Source: Pontibacter russatus
GTDB lineage: Bacteria > Bacteroidota > Bacteroidia > Cytophagales > Hymenobacteraceae
NCBI RefSeq assembly: GCF_009931655.1
Contig: NZ_CP047984.1
Span: forward strand, 1,302,001-1,366,000
Direction of reading: 5' to 3'
DNA: 64,000 bases
In this document: positions 53,452 to 61,988 of the stretch, piece by piece
Layout: every line of letters starts with the position of its first letter
Position numbering within the stretch: the first letter of the stretch is position 1
The notes under the pieces: model-generated
Told to the model about the DNA's origin: nothing
Seen by the model: the letters and a program-made list of their open reading frames with translations, nothing else
Database searches by the model: none
Program-made: the position numbers and the translations under genes

Positions 53452-54153
53452 ATGCCGAACCAAAAAGAGAGTCTGATTGAGGACTTCGCCTTCGACTACC
53501 TGCAATCCTATTATGCCACCCGCACCGGATCGAACAGAATTTTAGCAGACAAAGCCGAGCGCACGAAGCAGGGGCAACTGGCGGACGGCCTCTTCTCTCT
53601 GTTGAACCCTGACAAAAGTATTTTTATTGCCTCCCTCCACACCGGCAACTCGCTGAAGATATCCAGCCTCCTGACTACTTACAAAAGCAAAGGCCTTGGC
53701 AAAACGCGCTATATTACAGCGGGCCTGCTGCTGCTTGCCTCTCTCTATATAGGTGTCATACTCGCCCAGTTGCCTTACCTGTATGCACTGCCTGCGGCGG
53801 CTGCCGTTGCGGCGGCCGGTTATATGCTGCACAGCGCCCTGGCAATCAGGAATCTGAAGCGCAAACTGACGGCGCTGCTCAACGACCTGAAGAAGGCTCC
53901 CGCTGACGAGCAATGGCTGGGTTTGTCCATCAGCAGCCTTGCCTTTCGCCATAATCCCCTGGCAAAGCATCTGCTGGCCGTTTGCCAGCGCCGTGGCATC
54001 GGGGTGATCACGGTAGGCAAGCGTGCCAAGGTGGTGCAGTTGCTCGAGCCCAAAACCCAGACCTGCCGCCGCGGCGATTTCCTGTCGCAGTACGAGGCGG
54101 AGGCGCGCATCCGGAAGAACCTGCTCGGAGACTCCTTCCTGCGTGTAGCCTAA
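53452..54153 (+). CDS. Membrane protein of unknown function, 233 aa
   Basis: From ATG 53452 (MPNQKESLIEDFAFDYLQ) the protein has a soluble N-terminal part of about 85 residues, two transmembrane helices (near 90-112 and 115-135) and a soluble C-terminal part with GLSISSLAFRHNPLAKHL. A GTG nine bases upstream is possible. No domain is recognised; the ending QYEAEARIRKNLLG is helical. It is a single gene with a strong terminator. Confidence 0.7.
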   Translation: MPNQKESLIEDFAFDYLQSYYATRTGSNRILADKAERTKQGQLADGLFSLLNPDKSIFIASLHTGNSLKISSLLTTYKSKGLGKTRYITAGLLLLASLYIGVILAQLPYLYALPAAAAVAAAGYMLHSALAIRNLKRKLTALLNDLKKAPADEQWLGLSISSLAFRHNPLAKHLLAVCQRRGIGVITVGKRAKVVQLLEPKTQTCRRGDFLSQYEAEARIRKNLLGDSFLRVA

Positions 54154-54174
54154 GTTGCACCACCCCTGACAGGC

Positions 54175-54224
54175 AGACACAGCCCTTCGGTTGCAAATCG
54201 GCCTGCAACCGAAGGGCTGTGTCT
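54175..54224 (+). terminator. Long hairpin terminator
   Basis: A 21-bp stem (54175-54195 with 54204-54224) with an 8-nt loop lies 21 bp after the 53452 gene. It has only a short T-run but is highly stable. Confidence 0.75.
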
Positions 54225-54267
54225 TTAGTAAAAGACCGAAGTACCCGTGCTATCTCATCAAATAGCC

Positions 54268-54351
54268 ATGACATTCTTCCTGTTAATCATACTTGCCCTC
54301 ATCATCCTTATCGGCGTGATCTGGTTTAAGTCGAAGACCCCGAACCACTAA
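54268..54351 (+). CDS. Tiny membrane protein, 27 aa
   Basis: ATG 54268 to TAA 54351 encodes one hydrophobic helix (MTFFLLIILALIILIGVIWF) and a short basic tail KSKTPNH. It lies 9 bp before the DUF2461 gene, so it could be a leader-type or regulatory micropeptide of that operon. There is no homology evidence. Confidence 0.4.
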   Translation: MTFFLLIILALIILIGVIWFKSKTPNH

Positions 54352-54360
54352 GCCGCCACT

Positions 54361-55029
54361 ATGAATAATTTTGCCATACTTGGCTTTCTGCGCGCGCTGC
54401 AGCAGCACAACAGCAAACCGTGGATGGACCAGCACCGGGAGGAGTACCTGGAGGCGAAAGCCGGGTTCGCAAACCTTATCTCACAACTGCTGGCCGGCCT
54501 TCAGCAGTCCGACCCCGGCCTGCATGGCGTAACGGCTGCCGAGTGCCTGTTCAGAATAAACAAGAATGATTTCTCTAAAAAAGGAGAGCCGCCGTATAAA
54601 GGACATTTTGGGGCGGGCATGTCGCCGGGAGGCCGCCATTCGCCGTATGCCAACTATGTCCTGGTGCTGGAGCCAGGCGGAAAATCGAGGGCGGGCGGCG
54701 GCATACGGAAGCCCGGGGCCAAGCAACTGGATCTGATACGGGAGGAAATTGACTACAGCCCCGGCGAACTGCAGGGCATTTTGCAGGAACCGGCTTTTTA
54801 TGCCACCTTTGGAGACTTGCGGGGCGTGCAGCGCAAATCAGCGCCCAAGGGCTACGGCAAGGCGCACCCGGAGATAGCCCTGCTCCGGCACACAGGCTTC
54901 CAGGTGTTGCGCTATTTCTCCGACGAGGAGGTCTGTTCGCCGGACTTTATCAATAAACTGACGCTGCTTTACAGGCAAGTGAAGCCCCTGCACGACTTTT
55001 TGAACCGATCTGTAACTGAAGAAACATAA
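54361..55029 (+). CDS. DUF2461 domain protein
   Basis: 222 residues with the DUF2461 pattern: FLRALQQHNSKPWMDQHREEYLEAK at the start, the FRINKNDFSKKGEPPYKGHFGAGMSPGG core and the PGGKSRAGGG segment. The family is conserved but uncharacterised. Its TAA is directly followed by the GTG of the lipoprotein gene, so the run to the Rieske gene looks like one operon. Confidence 0.9.
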   Translation: MNNFAILGFLRALQQHNSKPWMDQHREEYLEAKAGFANLISQLLAGLQQSDPGLHGVTAAECLFRINKNDFSKKGEPPYKGHFGAGMSPGGRHSPYANYVLVLEPGGKSRAGGGIRKPGAKQLDLIREEIDYSPGELQGILQEPAFYATFGDLRGVQRKSAPKGYGKAHPEIALLRHTGFQVLRYFSDEEVCSPDFINKLTLLYRQVKPLHDFLNRSVTEET

Positions 55030-55404
55030 GTGAAGAATCCCCTACTGATTTTTGCGTGCCTCACGCTGCTGCTCCTGAGCGGCTGCAGCGACGAGCCCAA
55101 GCGCATCCCCGACACGCTGCCCGATGTGCATGGCTATATCGGCAGCATCAAGCGCACCGCCAGCAACGACGAAGCCGTAAAAGCCATCGTGATGGTGAAA
55201 GCGATAGAGGGCCTGGAAGCAGACTACCCCGACGCCAGCATCAGGATAGACGAAGACACCAAGATAGAGGACGCAGCCGGCAAACCCCTGAAACTGGAAC
55301 AGCTGCGCGAGGGGCACGAGATACAGGCCTGGTTCGAGGAGGGGGGCGTACTGGAGTCGATGCCGGTGCAGGGATATGCCAAGGCCATCCGGGTAATGGA
55401 CTAG
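55030..55404 (+). CDS. DUF3221-like lipoprotein
   Basis: 124 residues starting at GTG 55030. A lipobox LLLLSGC gives lipidated Cys19. The mature part (PDVHGYIGSIKRT, ASIRIDEDTKIEDAAGKPLK, REGHEIQAWFEEGGV) is a small OB-like fold as in DUF3221 proteins. Located between the DUF2461 and Rieske genes with 0-bp and 5-bp spacing. Function unknown. Confidence 0.8.
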   Translation: MKNPLLIFACLTLLLLSGCSDEPKRIPDTLPDVHGYIGSIKRTASNDEAVKAIVMVKAIEGLEADYPDASIRIDEDTKIEDAAGKPLKLEQLREGHEIQAWFEEGGVLESMPVQGYAKAIRVMD

Positions 55405-55409
55405 CGCCT

Positions 55410-55778
55410 ATGCCACAGCCCGATGTTATATATGCCTGGCACCGGGTGTTCTCCTCGGAGGGGGAGGCCAAGGCACGGGTGGGGCTGCGGAAGCTGCACC
55501 AGTTGCAGCTGGATGGCCGGGACATTTGTTTTGCCCACACCGCCGCCGGCTTCTTTGCGGTGGCTGATGCCTGCCCGCACATGGGCCGCTCGCTGAGCCA
55601 CGGCACCACCAATTGCCTGAACGAGGTTATCTGCCCCTGGCACAGCTACGCCTACAGCCTGGGGAGCGGCCGCGAGCGCGATTACCGCACCCGGGATGCC
55701 CCTATATATCCTGTTGAGGTGCGCAGCGACGGGGTCTATATAGGCATCCGCCAGCGACCCGCCGGGCAGCAAAAATAA
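55410..55778 (+). CDS. Rieske [2Fe-2S] ferredoxin-like protein
   Basis: 122 residues from ATG 55410. The Rieske motif is ACPHMGRSL ... VICPWHSYAY, giving Cys-x-His and Cys-x2-His ligands of the [2Fe-2S] cluster. A start MPQPDVIYAWHRVF and an ending with YPVEVRSDGVYIG fit the small soluble Rieske ferredoxins that pass electrons to oxygenases, or nitrite-reductase small-subunit-like proteins. No oxygenase is adjacent. It continues the operon of the lipoprotein gene. Confidence 0.87.
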   Translation: MPQPDVIYAWHRVFSSEGEAKARVGLRKLHQLQLDGRDICFAHTAAGFFAVADACPHMGRSLSHGTTNCLNEVICPWHSYAYSLGSGRERDYRTRDAPIYPVEVRSDGVYIGIRQRPAGQQK

Positions 55779-55893
55779 GTCCGCGCCCTTCCGCTTGATA
55801 TTTCCCGCTTTGCCTCACCTCCAGCCGTCGTTTTTCCGTATTACCTCTGCCAGCACCGCATTTCCCGGGCACGGCGGCAAGGCGGTATCCTAT

Positions 55894-56415
55894 ATGCACC
55901 AGTCCACATCTACAAGCCAGCGCGTATTTATGGCACCAGTTCTAACTGATTTCGATGATTTGGTGGCGGCATGGCCTGCGCCGGTGCGGCTCACGCACCT
56001 GGAGGGCGACCTGTTTGTGACGCTGAGCCTGCACGCGGACTACATCGAGGCGAAATGGGCGGGGCACATCACGGCCGACGATGTGATTACGGCGGCACAG
56101 GTTTTCCTCCTGCTGCTGCAGAAAACGGCTGTGCCGAAGCTGTTGAACAACAAGACGGACGCCTCCGGAGACTGGTCTGAGGCGAACGACTGGCTGGAGT
56201 TTGAGTGGCTGCCGAAAGCCCTGGAGGCAGGGTTCCATCGCCTGGCTCATGTTTACTCCAACAACATGTTCAGCAGGCTCTCGGCCCGCGACCTGTACCT
56301 GCGCCTCGGCCCGCGCATCAGCATGCGCACCTTCAGCGACCGCGAGGCCGCCGAGGCCTGGCTGCTTTCCGCCCCTACCGCTCAAGATGCCCAGGAACCT
56401 GTTGCCGATCAATAA
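55894..56415 (+). CDS. Hypothetical protein, STAS/SpoIIAA-like layout
   Basis: The start is uncertain: ATG 55894 (MHQSTSTSQRVFMAP) or ATG 55930 (MAPVLTDFDD). The body has YIEAKWAGHITADDVITAAQVFLLLL, then LLNNKTDASGDWSEANDWLE and LGPRISMRTFSDREAAEAWLLS, an alternating beta-alpha order that recalls SpoIIAA-like (STAS) single-domain proteins common in Bacteroidota. Function unknown. Confidence 0.7.
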   Translation: MHQSTSTSQRVFMAPVLTDFDDLVAAWPAPVRLTHLEGDLFVTLSLHADYIEAKWAGHITADDVITAAQVFLLLLQKTAVPKLLNNKTDASGDWSEANDWLEFEWLPKALEAGFHRLAHVYSNNMFSRLSARDLYLRLGPRISMRTFSDREAAEAWLLSAPTAQDAQEPVADQ

Positions 56416-56430
56416 AGCCTAAGCCTGCCG

Positions 56431-56634
56431 CTAGCGGAGCGCCACTGCCACAGGCGCCGCCGCAGTTACCTCCACCGTATCCAGCATCACATCCATTACA
56501 GGCTGCTCCATTACCGGGTAAGATATGGCTTCGTGGGCAGCCACTGCACGCTGCGGCTCCGGAACCTGCACTGTATTGTGCACGGCAAGGCCAAAACCGA
56601 AAAAAGAGGCGAAAAGAAGAACGACGATTTTCAT
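56431..56634 (-). CDS. Small secreted protein, 67 aa
   Basis: From ATG 56634 a signal peptide (MKIVVLLFASFFGFGLAVHN) is followed by a Pro/Val/Ala-rich mature tail with VMEQPVMDVMLDTVEV. No family is recognised. It is convergent with the 55894 gene. The longer frame to 56706 reads through AT-rich leader sequence. Confidence 0.55.
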   Translation of the reverse strand: MKIVVLLFASFFGFGLAVHNTVQVPEPQRAVAAHEAISYPVMEQPVMDVMLDTVEVTAAAPVAVALR

Positions 56635-57127
56635 AGTAGTAAAATTTAAAGTGTTTTGAGTGTCTTTCACTGCATCAAATATAGTATATAGTACTATGTA
56701 TTGCAAAGTACTGTTGCGTACATCACCGCCTCTTATACCAACCTCCTCCTTCTGTCTCCCAACTTCCTGATAAATCAGACTAAACCCACATCAGTTTTTA
56801 CTGTAACTCTGCTCGAAAACTCCGGTTCCTTTTGTGGCAGACTGGCGTTGGCTATTTCGGCAGAAAAAGAGCTAAGAACTCCAGCAAGACAGCCAGGATG
56901 TAGTTTACACTGTCAGAGTTCCTATATGTTCGTGTCTGGCCAAAGCTGCTGCTGCAAGGTTTTGTTTATATCGGACTCTATATATGGGTGTTTCCGAAGC
57001 CATCACCAGGCCCGTCCTGCTGTTCCTTTGCCGGAGGGGCTGCGCGGCCCTAAATAACGCTATGCGTTCAGCCACGTAGTAAAGTCCTGAACTATATATA
57101 ACAGGCATATATCATAACGAGACTGCT
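56635..57127. other. Intergenic region
   Basis: 493 bp without a convincing gene; the plus frame at 56701-57057 has atypical, Ser/Cys-rich composition. It holds the promoters of the small secreted protein and the VKOR-like gene, with TATATA words near 56981 and 57094. Confidence 0.4.
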
Positions 57128-57688
57128 ATGAGCAAAAACGAAGGTATCCCACCGGGATGGAGTTATAACCCGGCTGCGTGGGGGCAGCGCCTGCCCATTG
57201 TGGGACTGGCCATGATTGGCTTCAGCATTGCCACTTACATGGCACTCTTCCAACTGAAGATACTGGACACTGTCTGGGAGCCGTTTTTTGGCAACGACAG
57301 CCGCAAGATTCTTACCTCCAGCGTCTCGAAAATACTGCCTATCCCGGACGCCGCGCTGGGGGCCATCGGCTACTTGGCCGACGCCGTGACGGGCGCGGTC
57401 GGGGGCACCCGCCGCTGGCGCACCATGCCCTGGATAGTGATCATGTTCGGTCTGGCGGTGGGCCCGCTCGGGTTTATCAGCATCCTGCTCGTGATTCTGC
57501 AGCCGGTGCTGTTCGATGCCTGGTGTACCCTCTGCCTTTGCTCGGCTGCCATATCCGTGATTATGATTGGCCCGGCCATGGATGAGTTTATGGCCAGCAT
57601 GCAGTACATGAAGCGCGTAAAGGACGCCAACGTATCGCTCTGGAAAGCCTTCTGGGGATATAAGGAAGTACAGGGAAAAGTTATCTGA
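57128..57688 (+). CDS. Vitamin K epoxide reductase (VKOR)-like membrane protein
   Basis: 186 residues with four to five helices. It has the layout of the VKOR-like group found beside SPW proteins: WGQRLPIVGLAMIGFSIATY, DTVWEPFFGNDSRKIL, PDAALGAIGYLADAVTG, PWIVIMFGLAVGPLG and DAWCTLCLCSAAISV. The active-site pair Cys-x2-Cys (WCTLC) is present, but the loop cysteines of true VKORs, normally before the GxxGY segment, are missing. This suggests it does not shuttle disulfides in the usual way, or relies on a partner. The SPW gene starts 3 bp later. Confidence 0.8.
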   Translation: MSKNEGIPPGWSYNPAAWGQRLPIVGLAMIGFSIATYMALFQLKILDTVWEPFFGNDSRKILTSSVSKILPIPDAALGAIGYLADAVTGAVGGTRRWRTMPWIVIMFGLAVGPLGFISILLVILQPVLFDAWCTLCLCSAAISVIMIGPAMDEFMASMQYMKRVKDANVSLWKAFWGYKEVQGKVI

Positions 57689-57690
57689 CT

Positions 57691-58083
57691 ATGTGGGCAC
57701 AAATTATAAACGCACTGCTGGGCATCTGGCTCATGGCCTCGCCCGCCCTTCTTCGGTTTGAAGGCATCGCCGCCGACAACAGCCACATCGTGGGGCCTAT
57801 TATCGCTTCGTTTGCGGTCATCTCGTGGTGGGAGGCTACCCGGGTGGTCCGGCTGTACAATATCCCCCCCGCCGCCTGGCTGCTGCTGGCCCCGTGGGTG
57901 CTGGGCTACGAGAGCACGAGCGCCCTCGTAAACGACATGCTGGTTGGGGCAGTAGTGCTGGGTCTCAGCTTTGTGAAGGGCAGGATAACAGAAAAGTTCG
58001 GCGGTGGCTGGTCCGCCATCTGGCAATCGGACTCGCCGCACGCGCAGGAGGCCCGGAGGCAGCCGCGGACGGAGATGGAGTAG
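57691..58083 (+). CDS. SPW repeat membrane protein
   Basis: 130 residues with four hydrophobic helices. Two SPW-type units are visible: NALLGIWLMASPALLRF and LLLAPWVLGY, the second with a canonical PW, matching the PF03779 family. The C-terminal tail is charged. It follows the VKOR-like gene by 3 bp, and the two are commonly neighbours. Function unknown. Confidence 0.85.
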   Translation: MWAQIINALLGIWLMASPALLRFEGIAADNSHIVGPIIASFAVISWWEATRVVRLYNIPPAAWLLLAPWVLGYESTSALVNDMLVGAVVLGLSFVKGRITEKFGGGWSAIWQSDSPHAQEARRQPRTEME

Positions 58084-58671
58084 CATTGCCAGCGCCCGTA
58101 GCGCCTCTCATCGCACAATTAGTACCCGGAGCGATAACTGGGGGCTTCACCATATGTGAATTTGAACGGCCCTTGCACCAGGCTCGGTACTCTCATCCCC
58201 GAAAATAGACTTTCAATGCTTCGGTCTCCTCAGATGCTGTTCCTGGGGCGGCTCACTATATATAAATCAAAACATCTCCCCCCTCATCTAAGAGCGCAGC
58301 ACCGCAGGTAACAGAACAGACGGAGCAGTGTAACATCCCTACATGCGTAAAATCAAACCCGCAGCTTTTTAGCCCCACCCCCTTGATTTGGGCAGCCTTG
58401 CTGGTTGTAGTGTACCAGAGATCAATTATCAAGGTGAGCTATAACTGGTAAATAAGAGAAGCCCCTGAATCTCTTAGGAAAAGGCTTTTGCCTGAAAACA
58501 TTGCAAACCCTCCCCACCTGATGCCATCACACATAGTGTCGACAGTCCTACCTGTTTTTGTATATAACCAGTTATTAAAATAATAATTTTTGCAGTAAGA
58601 TATAATAGTTCAATTTTTAATTGCTATGTTTACATTGTTTAAAAGCTATAATTCCTCTCTTCAAACTTTCT
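58084..58671. other. Intergenic region
   Basis: About 590 bp without a credible gene. It includes TATATATAA near 58258 and AT-rich DNA from 58560 to 58670 which probably holds the promoter of the 58672 gene. Confidence 0.4.
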
Positions 58672-58872
58672 ATGATAGAAATATCTACCGCGAATAGGCT
58701 TATGGCCAAACGCGGGCAAAGCATTGACTACAACAGCATACCCTATACCATCGAAGAGTTGATGGAAATGACAGGCGCCATCCTATTCATGCACGCTTTG
58801 CTGCGATACCTGGCCAGGCATAATGCCCAGGTGTCCATTGTGAACAAGGAGGGCGGCGAATCCGAGCTTTAA
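58672..58872 (+). CDS. Hypothetical protein, 66 aa
   Basis: From ATG 58672 the protein reads MIEISTANRLMAKRGQSIDY, IPYTIEELMEMTGAILFMHA and LLRYLARHNAQVSIVNKEGG. It is helical, without a leader or a core-like Cys/Ser cluster. It lies 92 bp before an asparagine-synthetase-like gene and may belong to it. No family is recognised. Confidence 0.5.
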   Translation: MIEISTANRLMAKRGQSIDYNSIPYTIEELMEMTGAILFMHALLRYLARHNAQVSIVNKEGGESEL

Positions 58873-58964
58873 AAGTGCTTCACCCCGTCAGCTCCCTTAA
58901 AACTGGATACTGGCTGGGGAGAACATGCCTGTAAAAGGCAGAAATTGTAAAATAGAAAACTCAT

Positions 58965-60512
58965 ATGATAAGCTTTGACTACTGCCTGCTTGCCGAATGG
59001 CCGCCGCTTGCTTGGGCGGCTGAGTGTGTCCCTTCTTCACCCGTTATTACCGTTTATCACGGCTCCAAGGTAGAAACTAGGGAGGCTTGGTTCTGCGAGG
59101 CCGTGTGGGACGGCGACTACGAATCGGGCGGCTTTGACCAGACAGACCTTGTTTTCGGTTCAGGAGCCCGCATTCGGGACGAACAGGCGACTTTCGTTTC
59201 ATCGGGCACCACGCTGGATCGGCTGCAGGCGGTGCACTATGAGGGAGGGGTTTGGGTATCTAACTCGCTGGCCTGCCTTCTGGCAATCACAGATGCGAAA
59301 CTGGACCCCAGCAGCACCGAGTATTTGCCCCATATAGGCACCATCGCAAAGGGCTTTAGAAGGTACGAGCGCGAACTGGCCGTATCAACGGGCACCGTGC
59401 GCTTCATGTACTTCAACAACCTGAGGTGGGACGGCACTACATTAACTGACCTGGACAAGCCGGACGACAGGCGCGATTTCAGCACCTTCGCCAAATACAA
59501 CGATTTCCTGCTGGGGTCGCTTGGCAGCATTGCCTCCAATATGGCTGCACCCGGCCGGCGGAACCCCTACCAGATGCTCGGCACCCTCTCCTCAGGATAT
59601 GACTCCACCACCACCACCGTGCTGGCACACAAGGTAGGCCTGCGGGAGGTGATCTCGTTTTCGAATGCCCGGGGCGGATTGGCGGATGATGGAAAGGATA
59701 TAGCTGACTTACTGGGCATCAGGCACTCCACGATTTCACGCAGCGGCTGGAAGTCGCTTGATTTGGCAGAAGTGCCCTTCATTGCCTCTGACGCTAAGGG
59801 AGAAGACGTCTATTTCAGCGCTGCGGAAGAATTGTTGCAGGGCCGCGTGCTGCTGACAGGCTTCTATGGAGACAAAGTATGGGCAAGGGGAAACCTCCAG
59901 CCAGACCCGACGGTGGTACGGGGAGACCGCGCAGGATTGTCTCTTACAGAATACCGTCTGTGGGCAGGATTTATACATCTTCCGCTTCCCTTCATGGGCG
60001 TGCGGCAGCTTGGCGATATTAATGCCATCAGTGATTCTCCGGAGATGGCTCCCTGGGATATTCCGGGAGACTACAGCCGCCCCATCTGCCGCCGGATTGT
60101 AGAGGGAGCCGGTGTGTCCAGAGGGATGTTCGGAACGTCAAAAAAGGCGGCCTCGGTGCTGTATGGAAAGCGCAAGGATTCCTTTTCTCCTGCCACGCGC
60201 GATGCCTTGTACCAATGGCTACGCTCCCACTCCTCCCTTTGGGCCTCCAAAGGAAAAACCCCTCCTTATAAGGCGAGTAGGCTGCTGGAGCGCTTTCACT
60301 GGCCTTACAGCATATTGAAAAGGGGCCTGTACGTTTTAGGGCGCATTAGCCCCCTGCCTTTCGGTACTCGGCTACAAGGCCTCTCCCGCCGGTTGGAAAG
60401 CTTTGAACATCGTCTGAATCCACTGCTTTACGCTTTCCCCTGGGCAATAGAGGAAGCCAAAAAGAGTTACCGCGCTTTTGCAAAGCACCGAAAACATTGG
60501 AAGGAGGCATAG
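58965..60512 (+). CDS. Asparagine synthetase-like ATP-pyrophosphatase protein
   Basis: 515 residues. The centre carries the PP-loop MLGTLSSGYDSTTTTVLAHK (about 205-224), a variant of SGGxDS that binds ATP, as in asparagine synthetases. The N-terminus does not start with the Cys needed for glutamine hydrolysis, so it would use ammonia or act in another amide-forming or adenylating reaction, as in some natural-product enzymes. The C-terminal part (LYVLGRISPLPFGTRL) is helical. Partner: the 66-residue protein upstream. Substrate unknown. Confidence 0.75.
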   Translation: MISFDYCLLAEWPPLAWAAECVPSSPVITVYHGSKVETREAWFCEAVWDGDYESGGFDQTDLVFGSGARIRDEQATFVSSGTTLDRLQAVHYEGGVWVSNSLACLLAITDAKLDPSSTEYLPHIGTIAKGFRRYERELAVSTGTVRFMYFNNLRWDGTTLTDLDKPDDRRDFSTFAKYNDFLLGSLGSIASNMAAPGRRNPYQMLGTLSSGYDSTTTTVLAHKVGLREVISFSNARGGLADDGKDIADLLGIRHSTISRSGWKSLDLAEVPFIASDAKGEDVYFSAAEELLQGRVLLTGFYGDKVWARGNLQPDPTVVRGDRAGLSLTEYRLWAGFIHLPLPFMGVRQLGDINAISDSPEMAPWDIPGDYSRPICRRIVEGAGVSRGMFGTSKKAASVLYGKRKDSFSPATRDALYQWLRSHSSLWASKGKTPPYKASRLLERFHWPYSILKRGLYVLGRISPLPFGTRLQGLSRRLESFEHRLNPLLYAFPWAIEEAKKSYRAFAKHRKHWKEA

Positions 60513-60517
60513 AGGGC

Positions 60518-60559
60518 CTGTCTAAAGATAAGGAGTTGCATCCCCATATCCTTAGACAG
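60518..60559 (+). terminator. Hairpin after the asparagine-synthetase-like gene
   Basis: CTGTCTAA...GATA (60518-60530) pairs with TATC...TTAGACAG (60547-60559), with bulges and a 16-nt loop. It has no T-run but lies 5 bp past the stop codon. Confidence 0.5.
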
Positions 60560-60951
60560 CAGCGTATCTACATTTCCTCCTATATAGCTTGAGCGGTGCT
60601 ATGTCAAACTGATCGATGCGGGGTGGCTGAAAACCCATCCCCATTCAGGCGAAGAGCCGTTTCGTTCAAAAAAGACATGAAGTTCGCCCCGGCTCTCGAC
60701 TTCTCTCACGGCTACAACCCGGACAGCGCATTCGGATAAAGGTTTAAAAACCTGCCCATATATGGATATATAGACGATAAACATACGCCAGCAAAAAGCG
60801 GAATGAAACGCCCCTGCTTTCGAAGCGCTTTGAAGGTGGGATGTGCTGCAGCAGCATAGGCAGGCTTATGTCCCGCATATGGCATCAGGCTTTGCCACAC
60901 GGTTAGAAAGCAGAAGCACAAACAAGCTTTCCTTCCCGCGTATAGCTACCC
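60560..60951. other. Intergenic region
   Basis: About 390 bp without a convincing gene; the minus-strand frames here have no start signal and poor composition. The promoter of the hydrolase gene should lie at its right end. Confidence 0.4.
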
Positions 60952-61605
60952 ATGAGCACTGTTTACCTGATCAGCGGCCTGGGCGCCGACTGGCGCATGT
61001 TCCGGTTTCTGAAGCTGCCGGCGCACCTGCAGCGGCATTACGTGGAATGGCTGCCTCCCCAGCACATCAGCGAGCCCCTGCCTGCTTATGCGCAGCGCCT
61101 GAAGCAGCAGATAACCGATCCGCACCCCATCCTCATCGGGCTGTCGTTCGGCGGACTGGCGGCCATTGAACTGGCCAAAATCCTGCAGCCAGGTAAAACA
61201 ATTATCATCTCGAGCCTCGCCACACGCCATGACCTGCCGTGGTACTACCGCGCATTGGGTAAGCTGAGGCTGCACCAATGGGTACCGCTGCGGGTGCTGC
61301 AGAGTGGCCTGCCTTTCGCGCCCTGGTTCTTTGGGGCACACACCCGACCAGAGAAGACGCTTTTGAAGGAAGTTATACTAGGTGTAGATGCCGCGTACCT
61401 TCGCTGGTCGTTGGGGCAGTTGCTGGACTGGCCGCAACAGGAAGTGTTGCCGGGGCTGGTGCAGATCCACGGCACCGCCGACCGGGTGCTGCCGCTCAAC
61501 GACAGGCCGGGCCTCATCAAGGTAACAGCGGGCGAACACTTGATGGTCATGGACCGGGCCGATGAAATAAGTGCTATCTTGCGCAAAATTTTAGCAAGCG
61601 CATGA
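60952..61605 (+). CDS. Alpha/beta hydrolase
   Basis: 217 residues of the alpha/beta-hydrolase fold: VYLISGLGADWRMF, the nucleophile elbow IGLSFGGLAAIEL with Ser at the centre, the acid in VQIHGTADRVLPL and the His in TAGEHLMVMD. No substrate can be inferred. Its stop overlaps the start of the following 83-residue gene (61602-61605), so they form an operon. Confidence 0.85.
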   Translation: MSTVYLISGLGADWRMFRFLKLPAHLQRHYVEWLPPQHISEPLPAYAQRLKQQITDPHPILIGLSFGGLAAIELAKILQPGKTIIISSLATRHDLPWYYRALGKLRLHQWVPLRVLQSGLPFAPWFFGAHTRPEKTLLKEVILGVDAAYLRWSLGQLLDWPQQEVLPGLVQIHGTADRVLPLNDRPGLIKVTAGEHLMVMDRADEISAILRKILASA

Positions 61606-61853
61606 GCAAGAGCAGATACATCGTCACCACCCCCGGCGGGCAGCAAGTAGACCTTACACACGCCGTCATCCTGAAAAGCAACAACCTGTACCCGTTCGGC
61701 CAGCACAACTTCGCCATCTATGAAACGCCGGAGGGCAACTTTGTGAAAGGCCTTAACAAAGGCGAGCGCGAAGTGATGCTCACGCATTTTGAGCAGCTGG
61801 ACGAAGCCGCCGCCCGCAGTTACAGCCACCCCTATATACGCAAAGACGAGTAA
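61602..61853 (+). CDS. Hypothetical protein, 83 aa
   Basis: Small soluble protein reading MSKSRYIVTTPGGQQVDLTH, then NLYPFGQHNFAIYETPEGNF, VKGLNKGEREVMLTHF. No family is recognised. It overlaps the hydrolase gene by ATGA, so its production is tied to it. Confidence 0.6.
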   Translation: MSKSRYIVTTPGGQQVDLTHAVILKSNNLYPFGQHNFAIYETPEGNFVKGLNKGEREVMLTHFEQLDEAAARSYSHPYIRKDE

Positions 61854-61988
61854 CCTCGGAGACTGGGCCTGATGCGCAAGTTTGCTCCAGCGTGAATTTA
61901 TATACCCTAGGCGCAGGGGCGAGTCTGCACCGGCCGGTATATATAATACCAATATCAAATGAGTTCTGCGCGTTTGAAAAGTTCAATT

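Noticed and set aside
60599-60784. 61-residue minus-strand frame near the hydrolase gene
   Set aside because: No start signal, no conserved motif and a weak composition.
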